Shown in pieces: positions 49,985 to 59,355 of a stretch of DNA of 64,000 nucleotides. This DNA comes from Psychrobacter urativorans (lineage in GTDB: Bacteria > Pseudomonadota > Gammaproteobacteria > Pseudomonadales > Moraxellaceae), in NCBI RefSeq assembly GCF_001298525.1, contig NZ_CP012678.1, forward strand, positions 1,674,001 through 1,738,000, in the 5' to 3' direction. Numbering within the stretch: position 1 is the stretch's first letter; every line of letters starts with the position of its first letter. The notes under the pieces are model-generated. The model had not been told where the DNA came from. It saw only the letters and a program-made list of their open reading frames with translations, and did not search any database. The position numbers and the translations under genes are program-made.

Positions 49985-51952
49985 ATGACCCAAAAATCAT
50001 TTCCCATTGCGCCTGAATTTGTTGCGGCCGCCAACACCACAGCCGAGCAATACGCCCGCGATTATCAACAATCTATCGCGTCAACAGAAGATACCGATGC
50101 TTTTTGGGCATCTCGTGCTGAGCTCATAGACTGGATAAAAAAGCCAACCATTATTAGTAATGTCAGCTATGACTTGGACGATTTTCGGATTAAATGGTTT
50201 GAAGATGGTGAGCTGAATCTTTCAGTTAATTGCCTTGATAGACACCTAAAAGCCAATCCTTATAAGCCCGCTATTATTTGGGAAGGTGATCATCCTTCTT
50301 TGCATAAAATTATATCCTTTAAAGAGCTGCATGCCGAGGTTTGCCGTTTAGGTAATGCCATGCGCAAATTGGGTATTAAAAAAGGCGATCGCGTGTCGCT
50401 GTATATGCCCATGATTCCGGAGGCGATAGTGGGAATGCTGGCGTGTGCGCGTATTGGAGCGGTGCATTCGGTGGTATTTGGCGGCTTTTCTGCGGAGAGT
50501 TTGGGCAATCGCATTATTGATAGCCAATCCAAATTGGTCATTACCGCGGATGAAGGTTTGCGTGGTAATAAACGCACACCGCTCAAAGCAAACGTCGATC
50601 GCGCATTGGATATGGAAGGCACAGACAGTGTTAAAAATGTCATCGTCGTCCATCGCACAGGCAATTCAGTACCGATGAGTGGTCGCCGTGATATTTGGTA
50701 TCATACCTTGGTGGAAGGCGAAAGTGAGGTCTGCAAACCTGAAGTTATGAATGCCGAAGATCCGTTATTTTTATTATACACCTCTGGCTCAACGGGGAAA
50801 CCAAAAGGGGTTTTACACACCACCGGCGGCTATATTACGTATGCGTTATCGACGTTCCGTGATGTGTTTGATATCAAAGATGACGATATTTATTGGTGTA
50901 CGGCGGATGTTGGTTGGGTGACTGGGCATACGTATGCGACCTATGCGCCATTGGCGAATGGCACGACCACGGTGATGTTCGAGGGTGTTCCCGAGTATCC
51001 AACATGGGCACGTGTTGGGCACATTATTGATAAGCATAATATCAGTATTTTATACACTGCACCGACTGCCATTCGTGCGATGATGAAAGAAGGAGATAAC
51101 TTCGTGCGGGAATCTAATCGCTCAAGTTTGCGTCTGCTGGGTACGGTCGGTGAACCGATTAATCCTGAAGCGTGGGACTGGTATTATAATGTCGTTGGCA
51201 GTGCGCATTGCCCAATCGTCGATACGTGGTGGCAGACAGAAACCGGTGGCATTTTGCTCGCACCGATACCGGGTACGGTTGCGCTCAAACCGGGCGCAGC
51301 GATGAATCCGCTCTATGGTATCAAGCCGGATGTTATTGATACCGATGGTACGGCACTCGAAGGACCTGCGGAAGGTAACTTGGTCATTAGTAACAGCTGG
51401 CCGGGACAAATGCGTACTATTTATAATGACCATCAGCGCTTTTTAGAGACTTATTTTACCACTTATCCAGGCTATTATTTTACCGGTGATGGTGTGCAGC
51501 GTGATGAAGATGGGCACTATTGGATTACGGGTCGCGTTGATGATGTGCTCAATGTTTCAGGGCATAGACTTGGCACTGCGGAAATTGAAAGTGCCGTGGA
51601 TTCCCATCCTTCTACCGTTGAAGCGGCGGTGGTGGGTATGCCACATGAGATTCGCGGCGAGGGTATTTGCGCCTTTATTATTCTTAAAGCGGGTGAGGTG
51701 GCAAGTGAGCAATTAAAAGCGGAACTCAATCGCCATGTGCGCTCTGAGATTGGTCCGATTGCTAATTTAGATGCCATTTATATCGTTGATGTGTTACCGA
51801 AAACGCGCTCTGGTAAAATCATGCGTCGTATCTTACGTAACCTTGCCGCTGGTCAATATGTTGGACTCGGCGACTTATCTACCTTAGCCGATAGCTCAGT
51901 GATTAATAAGCTCATCGAGGTCGTAAAAGCAGAACGCCAAGTCTGCCGTTAA
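49985..51952 (+). CDS. acs: Acetyl-CoA synthetase (655 aa)
   Basis: Acs activates acetate to acetyl-CoA in two steps via acetyl-[20 protein letters not shown] is the ATP-binding loop, [10 protein letters not shown] the acetate pocket, and the catalytic lysine is in [18 protein letters not shown], the site normally silenced by acetylation. The length matches E. coli Acs (652). AAAAAGGA precedes the start. The downstream CoA-transferase at 53708 offers a second acetate-handling route. Confidence 0.97.
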   Translation: MTQKSFPIAPEFVAAANTTAEQYARDYQQSIASTEDTDAFWASRAELIDWIKKPTIISNVSYDLDDFRIKWFEDGELNLSVNCLDRHLKANPYKPAIIWEGDHPSLHKIISFKELHAEVCRLGNAMRKLGIKKGDRVSLYMPMIPEAIVGMLACARIGAVHSVVFGGFSAESLGNRIIDSQSKLVITADEGLRGNKRTPLKANVDRALDMEGTDSVKNVIVVHRTGNSVPMSGRRDIWYHTLVEGESEVCKPEVMNAEDPLFLLYTSGSTGKPKGVLHTTGGYITYALSTFRDVFDIKDDDIYWCTADVGWVTGHTYATYAPLANGTTTVMFEGVPEYPTWARVGHIIDKHNISILYTAPTAIRAMMKEGDNFVRESNRSSLRLLGTVGEPINPEAWDWYYNVVGSAHCPIVDTWWQTETGGILLAPIPGTVALKPGAAMNPLYGIKPDVIDTDGTALEGPAEGNLVISNSWPGQMRTIYNDHQRFLETYFTTYPGYYFTGDGVQRDEDGHYWITGRVDDVLNVSGHRLGTAEIESAVDSHPSTVEAAVVGMPHEIRGEGICAFIILKAGEVASEQLKAELNRHVRSEIGPIANLDAIYIVDVLPKTRSGKIMRRILRNLAAGQYVGLGDLSTLADSSVINKLIEVVKAERQVCR

Positions 51953-51999
51953 CGGTTCAGTTAATAACGCATTAACATAGCCAATCTGACCATAAAAAT

Positions 52000-52032
52000 A
52001 AGTCATATTAGTGAACCTAATATGACTTTTTA
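52000..52032 (+). terminator. Terminator of acs
   Basis: AAGTCATATTAG and CTAATATGACTT form a perfect 12-bp stem around five bases, followed by TTTTTAAT. Confidence 0.88.
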
Positions 52033-52081
52033 ATACGTTAAACCTCTCATCAAAATAACTATTGTAAGGCTTATTATCACT

Positions 52082-53302
52082 ATGCCCGATTATTCTGTCA
52101 CTAATTCTACTGTTAATAACAATGATATTCATACAAAGAACACAGCACCCAAAATCGCCATTATTGGTAGTGGCTTAACCGGATTGTTTGCCGCGACTTT
52201 ATTAGAGCGCTCATTCGGTCAATCATCCGCTCAGCAAGAAAGTAAAAAATTGCCACAGATAACCGTCTTTGAAAAATCTCGCAGCGTTGGACGCTTAGCC
52301 ACACGTTATCGCACTGATGAGCACACGCAAAAAAACTGGCAATGGGCGTTTGGTGCGCAGTTTTTTACCGCCAAGTCCGATAACTTTTTACAATTTATTC
52401 AGCCGTGGTTAGCGACGGGGTTATTGCAGCCGTGGTGCGCAGAAGTGGTTGATTTAATCCCAACCAACGATAATAGCCAGTTGCCTGAGATTAAGCAAAA
52501 AGAGCAGTGGGATACGATTCATGCCCGCTATATCAGCACCCCAAAAATGACCAGTTGGGGACGCGCGTTAGCTGACGAGTTACGTTTCACTACCATGCAA
52601 TTTAAAACGCGCGTGGCACCGCTGAGTGGTTCAAAAGATGCTTTAGACCATAACACTGAGCAACAAACTGAGCTGTTTGATGAACATGGGTCAAGTTTAG
52701 GCAGCTTTGATTGGGTCATTTGTACCGCGCCAAACGGTCAAGCAGTCGAATTGATGGCAAATAGCGGTTTCACGCAGCAAGCGCAAATTAGTCAGCCAAC
52801 AATGCAGGCGTGTTATACCCTAATGCTTGGTTGGGATAATATAGAACAACTACCTGAAACCTTAAAAAATAATGCTCAGCCAAAATGGGATGTGGCTTAT
52901 ATAAATAGTCCTATTCTCGATAGAATATTTATCGAACATCATAAACCTGCGCATGGCGAACTGTTACCAAGTATCACCATTCATGCGAGTAACGACTGGT
53001 CAGAGGCGCACGTTGATGAAAATATCGAGGTAGTAAAAGCGCAATTATTAGAAGCTACACAGCAAGCCCTACACTGGAATAGTGATACTGCACCGAGCCA
53101 AATAGACTGTCATCGTTGGCGCTATGCCGCCACGATTATGGATACTAATGGCAATGGCAACAAACCAGCATTGGGCATCTTAGTGGATAACACTCATCAA
53201 TGGATTGTCAGTGGCGACTGGTGCGGACAAGGCAATATCGAAAGTTGCTATCAGATGGCAGCACATACGGTGCAAGTCCTAACGGAAGCGCTTAATAACT
53301 GA
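52082..53302 (+). CDS. FAD-dependent NAD(P)-binding oxidoreductase, renalase-like (406 aa)
   Basis: The N-terminal Rossmann motif KIAIIGSGLTGLFAATLLERS binds FAD, FEKSRSVGRLATRYRT is the second dinucleotide segment and WAFGAQFFTAKSDNFLQFI is typical of renalase-like flavoproteins. The C-terminal LVDNTHQWIVSGDWCGQGNIESCYQMA closes the FAD site. A roughly 15-residue insertion in the first motif (SFGQSSAQQESKKLPQ) separates strand 1 from strand 2. The substrate is unknown. The gene starts 50 bases after the acs terminator. Confidence 0.85.
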   Translation: MPDYSVTNSTVNNNDIHTKNTAPKIAIIGSGLTGLFAATLLERSFGQSSAQQESKKLPQITVFEKSRSVGRLATRYRTDEHTQKNWQWAFGAQFFTAKSDNFLQFIQPWLATGLLQPWCAEVVDLIPTNDNSQLPEIKQKEQWDTIHARYISTPKMTSWGRALADELRFTTMQFKTRVAPLSGSKDALDHNTEQQTELFDEHGSSLGSFDWVICTAPNGQAVELMANSGFTQQAQISQPTMQACYTLMLGWDNIEQLPETLKNNAQPKWDVAYINSPILDRIFIEHHKPAHGELLPSITIHASNDWSEAHVDENIEVVKAQLLEATQQALHWNSDTAPSQIDCHRWRYAATIMDTNGNGNKPALGILVDNTHQWIVSGDWCGQGNIESCYQMAAHTVQVLTEALNN

Positions 53303-53467
53303 GTGAAGCAAATTTTTTATAAAAATAACCACTAGATATCTACTATTTAGTGATGGTTTTTTAGAGATTCTACCAGTAGCCGATAGACAGCCTTGCTTAA
53401 AATCATATTCTCGTTAGAATTGTTAAGCCTATTTTATGGGTTATTTGGCATAAATCACGATATCCAA

Positions 53468-53511
53468 GCCGAATCTCAGCTGAAACTAAGCTGAAATTAA
53501 GTCGAATCTAA
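53468..53511. repeat. Four 11-bp tandem repeats upstream of the CoA-transferase promoter
   Basis: The units GCCGAATCTCA, GCTGAAACTAA, GCTGAAATTAA and GTCGAATCTAA follow without gaps. The 11-base period is close to one helical turn, so all copies face the same side of the DNA. They end about 20 bases before the -35 candidate. Confidence 0.65.
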
Positions 53512-53530
53512 GCCAACATGAAAAAAACAG

Positions 53531-53558
53531 TTGTTGAGACAACCAGTATCGTTATAAT
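53531..53558 (+). promoter_or_regulatory. Candidate promoter of the CoA-transferase gene
   Basis: TTGTTG and TATAAT are separated by 16 bases. An inferred start near 53565 gives a leader of about 140 bases with a CCTCA/TGAGG hairpin. Confidence 0.6.
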
Positions 53559-53707
53559 GGTGCTCACGCCAAGTGCCTCAGGTCTGAGGTTTCTTATTAT
53601 AAGATGGCACAAAATTCTGAGACGAAACTGGATTTGTGGTTTTGTTTTATGTTTCCCTCATTGATATGAGGATTTATTTTAATATGGACATTATTAGGAG
53701 AAACGGT

Positions 53708-55234
53708 ATGACATCACTTAACCATGAAGGTCGCGTACTGCATGACGGTTTGAGTAAAAAAATCATGTCTGCTGATGAAGCAGCTAAATTTATTAAAAAT
53801 GATATGAACGTCGGTATGAGCGGCTTTACCGGTGCCGGTTATCCCAAAGCCATACCAGCAGCGCTTGCCAAACACATGGAAGCGGCACACGCGCGTGGCG
53901 AAGATTTTCAAATCGGGCTGTTGACGGGCGCTTCTACGGCGACTGAGTGTGATGGTGTGTTGGCGGATGCCAAGGGCATCAAATGGCGCACGCCGTATCA
54001 ATCAGAGCCTGCACTGCGTAAACAAATCAATGCCGGTGAAGCCTATTATTTTGATATGCATTTATCGCATGTAGCGCAGCAAAGCACCATTGGTTTCTAT
54101 GGCGATATGCATATGGCTGTCGTTGAAGTGGCGGGTATTTTGCCAGACGGTCGCCTGATTCCATCGACCTCAATCGGTACGAGTAATGCATGGCTAGACA
54201 ATGCTAAACATATTATTTTAGAAGTCAACGCGCAGCAAAGCTTGATGTTAGAAGGGATGCATGACGTTTATAATGACATTGGTATGCCGCCCAATCGCAA
54301 ACCTATTCCACTAGTCACTCCAGGTGGGCGTATTGGTGTACCGTACTTACATTGTGATATGGATAAAGTGGTGGCAGTTGTTTTGACTGATTCACCAGAT
54401 CGCAACAGTAAATTTGCTGATCCTGATGAAACCTCAAACAAAATTGCCAGTCATATCATTGATTTCTTCCATGATGAAGTTAAAAAGGGTCGTCTGCCAA
54501 AAAACTTATTACCAATCCAATCTGGTGTCGGTAACGTTGCCAATGCTGTATTAGCGGGCTTGCAGAACAGCCCGTTTGAACAATTAACTGGCTACACCGA
54601 AGTGTTACAAGATGGCATGTTAGACCTTATCATGTCAGGCAAAATGACCATGGCATCGGCGACTGCACTGTCATTAAGCCCAGATGCGTTAGAGACGTTC
54701 AATGCCAATCTTGAAGAATTGCGTGCGCGTATCGTATTGCGTCCACAAGAGATTACCAATCACCCTGAAGTGGCGCGTCGCTTAGGTGTATTGGCAATCA
54801 ATGCCATGATTGAGTGTGATCTGTATGGCAACGTTAACTCAACCCACGTCATGGGCACCAACATGATGAATGGCTTGGGCGGTTCAGGTGACTTCGCGCG
54901 TAATGCTTACACTTCATTCTTTGTGTCACCATCGGTGGCGAAAGATGGCGCTATCTCTTGTATCACGCCAATGGTATCGCATCATGACCATACTGAGCAT
55001 GATGTGATGGTGATTGTAACTGAACAAGGTTTGGCGGATTTACGTGGTCTTGCACCGCGTCAACGTGCGCAAGCGATTATCGATAACTGTGCGCATCCTG
55101 ACTATCGTCCGATGTTGCAAGATTATTTTGATCGCGCATCGAGCACAGCCGGTATGCAAACCCCGCATATCCTGAACGAATCGTTATCATGGCATCAACG
55201 CTATGTAGAAACTGGCGATATGCGTATTAAATAA
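53708..55234 (+). CDS. Acetyl-CoA hydrolase/succinyl-CoA:acetate CoA-transferase family (508 aa)
   Basis: It transfers CoA between succinate and acetate (AarC/Cat1/Ach1 class), bypassing succinyl-CoA synthetase or detoxifying acetate. MSGFTGAGYPKAIPAALAKH opens the protein. The catalytic glutamate is Glu298 in GYTEVLQDGM, matching Glu294 of AarC. QSGVGNVANAVLAGL and NGLGGSGDFARNAYTSFF are conserved. The frame could begin at 53636, but the ATG at 53708 has AGGAG seven bases upstream. The length matches AarC (505). Transferase activity is preferred over hydrolase but unproven. Confidence 0.92.
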   Translation: MTSLNHEGRVLHDGLSKKIMSADEAAKFIKNDMNVGMSGFTGAGYPKAIPAALAKHMEAAHARGEDFQIGLLTGASTATECDGVLADAKGIKWRTPYQSEPALRKQINAGEAYYFDMHLSHVAQQSTIGFYGDMHMAVVEVAGILPDGRLIPSTSIGTSNAWLDNAKHIILEVNAQQSLMLEGMHDVYNDIGMPPNRKPIPLVTPGGRIGVPYLHCDMDKVVAVVLTDSPDRNSKFADPDETSNKIASHIIDFFHDEVKKGRLPKNLLPIQSGVGNVANAVLAGLQNSPFEQLTGYTEVLQDGMLDLIMSGKMTMASATALSLSPDALETFNANLEELRARIVLRPQEITNHPEVARRLGVLAINAMIECDLYGNVNSTHVMGTNMMNGLGGSGDFARNAYTSFFVSPSVAKDGAISCITPMVSHHDHTEHDVMVIVTEQGLADLRGLAPRQRAQAIIDNCAHPDYRPMLQDYFDRASSTAGMQTPHILNESLSWHQRYVETGDMRIK

Positions 55235-55293
55235 GCATTTAAGTAAGCGTATTAATGAATAACATATCGCTATTTTTATGAGCGCAGTAAAAC

Positions 55294-55334
55294 AAAAAAC
55301 CCCTTTATCTGTATAACAGGTAAAGGGTTTTTTT
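55294..55334 (+). terminator. Terminator of the CoA-transferase gene
   Basis: AAAAAACCCCTTTA pairs with TAAAGGGTTTTTTT, with an inner CTGT/ACAG stem; 60 bases after the stop. Confidence 0.85.
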
Positions 55335-55413
55335 AATGTATAAAATTGATAAACAGTCTTTCGATATAAACATAACAATAAGAATAGATTTATATATCAA
55401 TAATTTAACAGAT

Positions 55414-55445
55414 AAAAAAAAGACCCACAGAGGAGAAACTGTGGG
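55414..55445 (-). terminator. Orphan minus-strand terminator
   Basis: On the minus strand CCCACAG and CTGTGGG pair around eight bases and are followed by TC and eight T residues. No gene lies upstream of it on that strand before pgsA, which runs the other way. Confidence 0.75.
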
Positions 55446-55840
55446 CTGAGGAAAGCAAGTATAGCGTTAAGTGATGATTATATTATTTATTATTATTGTT
55501 AATGATTATCTATGCTTACTATAAATATAAGGACATTGGCTGACAATTCAATGAGTACTTAGGTTTCATTACAAAATTTATGATAAGGTTGTTAATGATA
55601 ATATCGAGTGTACAACTGTATTTCTATAAATAATAATAACGGAATGTAGCGTGGTGAGTGTCGCTCAGTTACATGCCATTACGTTAAACGATATTTTAAT
55701 ACATTGTCACACTTTGAAAGATGTTGGGAATAATAGAATTTTCCTGCTTAAACCTTGAACCTACAGAGTAGGCATGACGGCATGGCTGAAAAATGCTAAG
55801 CTAGCAGTCAACCTTACGTCCACACTAAACTGGGTTAGTC

Positions 55841-56521
55841 ATGACCGAGAGCACACACTTGCACACGCCAGAACCGCCACCTCTGCAAAATAATAAAAGC
55901 ATTTTTAATTTGCCGAATAACCTGACCATTGCGCGTATCTTAATGATTCCGCTATTTGTGGCGATTGCCTATTGGCCGCCTGCAATGGGCATTAATATGC
56001 CGGCGATTCCTGATAACGTTATCGCGCGCGTCGGTATGAGCGAATTTAGCGACAGTTTACTGCGGCATTTATTATTGACCGGTGTTTTTATTATTGCGGC
56101 GATTACGGATTGGCTTGATGGCTATTTTGCGCGTAAGCTCAATGTGATGTCAGCTTTTGGACGCTTTTTAGATCCGGTCGCGGATAAACTGATGGTAGCG
56201 GCGGCGCTGATTATCTTGGTGCAGTGGCATCCGAATATCATCATGGCAATAGCCGCGATTGTCATTATTTCGCGTGAGATTGCGGTATCAGCACTGCGTG
56301 AATGGATGGCAGAACTCGGTAATCGCACCAGTGTGGCGGTGTCGTATGTGGGTAAATTGAAGACCGCTTTTCAAATGATTGCAATTACGGTATTACTACT
56401 GAATTGGGAATCGCTAGAGATGATTGGCTATCTCTTAATGGTGGCGGCAGTCATACTCACTTTATGGTCAATGTTTATTTATCTAAAGGCGGCATGGCCT
56501 TATCTTAAACAAAGCGGCTAG
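55841..56521 (+). CDS. pgsA: CDP-diacylglycerol-glycerol-3-phosphate 3-phosphatidyltransferase (226 aa)
   Basis: PgsA makes phosphatidylglycerol phosphate, the precursor of anionic phospholipids, in the inner membrane. The CDP-alcohol phosphotransferase motif (D-x2-D-G-x2-A-R-x8-G-x3-D-x3-D) is complete in DWLDGYFARKLNVMSAFGRF and the following LDPVADK. It is longer than E. coli PgsA (182). There is a polar N-terminal extension of about 25 residues and an insertion of about 30 after the first membrane segment (PAMGINMPAIPDNV and on). Confidence 0.94.
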   Translation: MTESTHLHTPEPPPLQNNKSIFNLPNNLTIARILMIPLFVAIAYWPPAMGINMPAIPDNVIARVGMSEFSDSLLRHLLLTGVFIIAAITDWLDGYFARKLNVMSAFGRFLDPVADKLMVAAALIILVQWHPNIIMAIAAIVIISREIAVSALREWMAELGNRTSVAVSYVGKLKTAFQMIAITVLLLNWESLEMIGYLLMVAAVILTLWSMFIYLKAAWPYLKQSG

Positions 56522-56556
56522 CTTTTTATAACTGCTATTATCATTCTAAGTTTATT

Positions 56557-56596
56557 AAAAAAATGCCAGTGGCTTGATGCTTACTGGTTTTTTTTG
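56557..56596 (+). terminator. Terminator of pgsA
   Basis: CCAGT pairs with ACTGG around an imperfect interior between an A-run and eight T residues. Confidence 0.75.
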
Positions 56597-56731
56597 TTCT
56601 AAGCTAATGATATAGCTCATCTACTTTAAATCTTGATTGTTTATAGCGTTAAGATATACTCAAAATAGTAAACAAAATATAGAACCGCCAAGCGCAAAGG
56701 TACTAATAATAATTCAGGTGAGGAAGACAGT

Positions 56732-57556
56732 ATGAAGTCATATAACACATCATATAACACACAGTCGTTTGGCGCCGTTTTGTTACTTGCTCTATTGACG
56801 GGTTGTTCATCAGCACCAAATTCGAAAGAAAAATCGGCAGATGCATCTAGTACACAAAATGAGCCGATGCAAGAAGAATCCATGCAGGATGAATCGGTAC
56901 AAGATGCCGCATCGAATAGGCAAGAAACATCGGTGCAAGATGCGACTGAATCTGAGCGTTTGGGTACGCAATGGGGCGATGATGTTGACTCGGAGGTGAC
57001 CACTGTCGATTTGGAACGGGTTAGTGACGAGCCGCTTGAGCAGATACAAGTGCGTTATGCAGATAAAGCCTATAGCGGGCGCGCGGTAAATAGCATGTCA
57101 TTACTGGCAGGTAAAGTTGAGTTTTCGGCAGCAACCGATACGGGCAAATTACCCCTTTATCGTGATGCGGGTAACTATTATCTGCAAGGTAAAGCAGGTC
57201 AAGCATATCGTTTGGTGTATCACAATAACAGCGCCAATACTTATGAAATCGTTGCCAGTGTTGATGGTTTAAACGTGCTCGATGGTAGTGCAGCCAGTAT
57301 TTATGATGGGGGTTACGTGTTACGTCCCCATGATAATTTGGTCATCGAAGGCTTCCGAAAAAGCGAAAGTGCTGTCGCCTCCTTTATTTTTAGTAAACCC
57401 GATAGCGCCTATGCAGCTAATACCAGTAGCGGTTCTATAACGAATACCGGTATTATTGGTACGGTTATTTATGAGCTTTATGACCCTGCGCAGCACAAAT
57501 CGCAACAACCAAAAGCTTTTCCGGCGGATAATGGCTATGCAAAACCACCAAAGTAA
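56732..57556 (+). CDS. Lipoprotein of unknown function with acidic repeat segment (274 aa)
   Basis: The signal ends in the lipobox LLTGC (Cys at residue 25). A low-complexity acidic stretch rich in Met, Gln, Glu, Asp and Ser follows at about residues 30-75, with repeated MQEESMQDESVQD units. The folded part, about 80-250, has SVDLERVSDEPLEQIQVRYADKAYSGRAV-like strands and LLAGKVEFSAATDTGKLPLYRDAGNYYLQGKAGQAYRLVYHN. This looks like a beta-rich surface or periplasmic domain I cannot name. GAGGAAGA precedes the start. Confidence 0.75.
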   Translation: MKSYNTSYNTQSFGAVLLLALLTGCSSAPNSKEKSADASSTQNEPMQEESMQDESVQDAASNRQETSVQDATESERLGTQWGDDVDSEVTTVDLERVSDEPLEQIQVRYADKAYSGRAVNSMSLLAGKVEFSAATDTGKLPLYRDAGNYYLQGKAGQAYRLVYHNNSANTYEIVASVDGLNVLDGSAASIYDGGYVLRPHDNLVIEGFRKSESAVASFIFSKPDSAYAANTSSGSITNTGIIGTVIYELYDPAQHKSQQPKAFPADNGYAKPPK

Positions 57557-57615
57557 TAGCTGCTATCGAAGCAAAATGATGAAAGTAAAATGACTTATTT
57601 AAGTTATCGCACAAC

Positions 57616-57654
57616 AAAAAACGCCAGTAAGTATCATGCTTACTGGCGTTTTTC
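57616..57654. terminator. Bidirectional terminator after the lipoprotein gene
   Basis: AAAAACGCCAGTAAG and CTTACTGGCGTTTTT form a 15-bp perfect stem around seven bases, between convergent genes. Confidence 0.93.
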
Positions 57655-57722
57655 TTTGGGCTATGAGTTAGTTAAATTGTGAATTAAAAGGTATTTAATA
57701 CTCAGTTTATAGTGTGAGTGAA

Positions 57723-58217
57723 TTATAGCGTGATTGAAAAATTCTCACCCAAACTATCACCAACGGCAGTTTCGGTGACCGCAGCAGCGGTAATTTTGAA
57801 TACATTAGCAAATGAATTACCATTCGCCCAATATTCTGCACCATGAGGCACCACTTTTATCAGTTGAATTTTGGGGTCATTAATACCGTGCTCAAAATAA
57901 GCGTTGTACATCGTCGACCATAATTCTTCAAGCTTTTCTTTATCTTCGACCAATTCAGCTTTACCGGCGATAGATAAATAATTCTTTTCATCGTGAGTTC
58001 CATAAGAAAGATTCACTTCTGGATTTTTCTTAATATTCTCAACGGTATCAGAAGGCGTGTGCCCGATGAACCAAATTTCTTTCGCGCCAATGCTGGTTTC
58101 AGTGGTATTCATCGGACAAGAATGCAAGTGATCGTCAGCGGTGCGGGTGGTCATCATGGTATATTTAATATCTTTTACCAGTGCTTGGATTTTGTCCATC
58201 TGTTCTTGCTTACTCAT
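57723..58217 (-). CDS. Pyridoxamine 5'-phosphate oxidase-like general stress protein, copy 1 (164 aa)
   Basis: A split-barrel flavin-binding protein of the general stress protein 26 type. IQALVKDIKYTMMTTRTADDHLHSCPM opens the domain, GAKEIWFIGHTPSDTVENIKKNPEVNLSYG follows and VPHGAEYWANGN is conserved. The function is unknown; some homologues bind FMN or FAD. An extra ATG three codons upstream is too close to AAGG, so 58217 is chosen. It is a tandem paralogue of the next gene. Confidence 0.88.
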   Translation of the reverse strand: MSKQEQMDKIQALVKDIKYTMMTTRTADDHLHSCPMNTTETSIGAKEIWFIGHTPSDTVENIKKNPEVNLSYGTHDEKNYLSIAGKAELVEDKEKLEELWSTMYNAYFEHGINDPKIQLIKVVPHGAEYWANGNSFANVFKITAAAVTETAVGDSLGENFSITL

Positions 58218-58420
58218 AATAGTCATCCTTGTCGTTATGAAAATTTATGATAAATAAATAGGATAATAGTGTGCTGCCTTATTAATAAACTCAATAAATA
58301 AGCAGATATTATATTTATTATGATTGCTTGTTAATCTTTATCTATTAATGTCTTCATTCAATGCAGGCAGCACACTATTTTAAACAAGCTATTAGCTCAA
58401 CAAGCTACGAGCTTCTTAGA

Positions 58421-58915
58421 TTATAAAGAGATGGAGAAAGTTTCACCCATATCTTCAGCCGTTTTGCCATCTTGTACCGCTGCGGTTGCCATCTTAAACA
58501 TATTGACAACTGAGTTACCGCTAATCCAACACTCGACACCATGAGGCACGACTTTAATTAGTTGTACGTTCTCGTCTTCTTTACCATGCGCAAAAAAGGC
58601 ATTATAAACAGGCGACCACAGCTCATCTAACTTGTCTTTATCGGTTGATAGTTCAGCATCACCGCTGATAGACACATAATTTTTGGCATCTTGGGTGGCA
58701 TAAGTCAGACCAATTCTGGCATCATCTTGGATATCTTTGACGACGTCGGATGTTTTATTACCAATAAACCAAATCTCTTTGGCACCAATACTGGTCTCAC
58801 TGGTGGTCATTGGCCACGCGTGAATGTCGCCTTTTTTATTGGTGGTGCTCATCATGGCAAATTTTACATCTTTTACCACTTCTTGAACTTTATCAATCTG
58901 GTCTTGTCTACTCAT
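58421..58915 (-). CDS. Pyridoxamine 5'-phosphate oxidase-like general stress protein, copy 2 (164 aa)
   Basis: The same length and organisation as copy 1, with clear similarity throughout, for example QEVVKDVKFAMMSTTNKKGDIHAWPM, then SETSIGAKEIWFIGNKTSDV, and IQLIKVVPHG read here as VQLIKVVPHGVECWISGN. AAAGGATAA precedes the ATG. Copies are 203 bases apart on the same strand, so they probably arose by tandem duplication. Confidence 0.88.
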   Translation of the reverse strand: MSRQDQIDKVQEVVKDVKFAMMSTTNKKGDIHAWPMTTSETSIGAKEIWFIGNKTSDVVKDIQDDARIGLTYATQDAKNYVSISGDAELSTDKDKLDELWSPVYNAFFAHGKEDENVQLIKVVPHGVECWISGNSVVNMFKMATAAVQDGKTAEDMGETFSISL

Positions 58916-59355
58916 GAGGTTTATCCTTTAATTGGTTTTAATTAATTAGTGTTAATAAGTTATTGTTAGTATTTCGATACTTAGTATGTAAATAATAGAA
59001 CGTTAAAATTAAAGTTTTGCTTAGTAAAGGTTTTAATAAATGATTCTTGCCTTTAAACCTGCGTCTAGAATAGCGAGATTTGTCGACATAGTTATATAGG
59101 TTGCCAGTAAGAGGATGTGAATGTTTGTAAGGAATACGGTGGTTAGGTAAAACGAGTAGCAGTCTGATGCTGGTATGCGCCCACTGTGTTTATAATTCGG
59201 TAGCGAATGTACTTATTTATAAAGTGCTACGTTTTTAATAAACAGATAAACCCTGAATTTATAGCGGTTTATACCTGATTATTAGAGGTCTTCTTGTTAT
59301 AATGCACCGACCCTTTTCTTTGTATGGCAGTGATGCCCCCTCGATTCTATAGTCT
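58916..59355. other. Gap before purL
   Basis: A 440-base non-coding region with the divergent promoters of the stress-protein gene and purL. TATAAT at 59298-59303, with a weak -35, is the best -10 candidate for purL. No PurR-type operator or riboswitch was recognised. Confidence 0.45.

Larger units (their letters stand above)
53303..53707. other. Leader region of the CoA-transferase gene
   Basis: About 405 bases with four 11-bp tandem repeats (53468-53511), a candidate promoter (53531-53558) and a leader hairpin, CCTCA/TGAGG at 53576-53589. A short upstream extension of the frame (MVLFYVSLIDMRIYF) is judged non-coding. Confidence 0.55.
55235..55840. other. Long non-coding gap before pgsA
   Basis: These 606 bases hold the CoA-transferase terminator, an orphan minus-strand terminator (55414-55445) and an AT-rich stretch. 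The latter could contain the pgsA promoter and perhaps a small minus-strand transcript. No coding frame is convincing. Confidence 0.5.

Noticed and set aside
53636..53707. N-terminal extension of the CoA-transferase
   Set aside because: The ATG at 53708 has AGGAG at ideal spacing and matches the family N-terminus.
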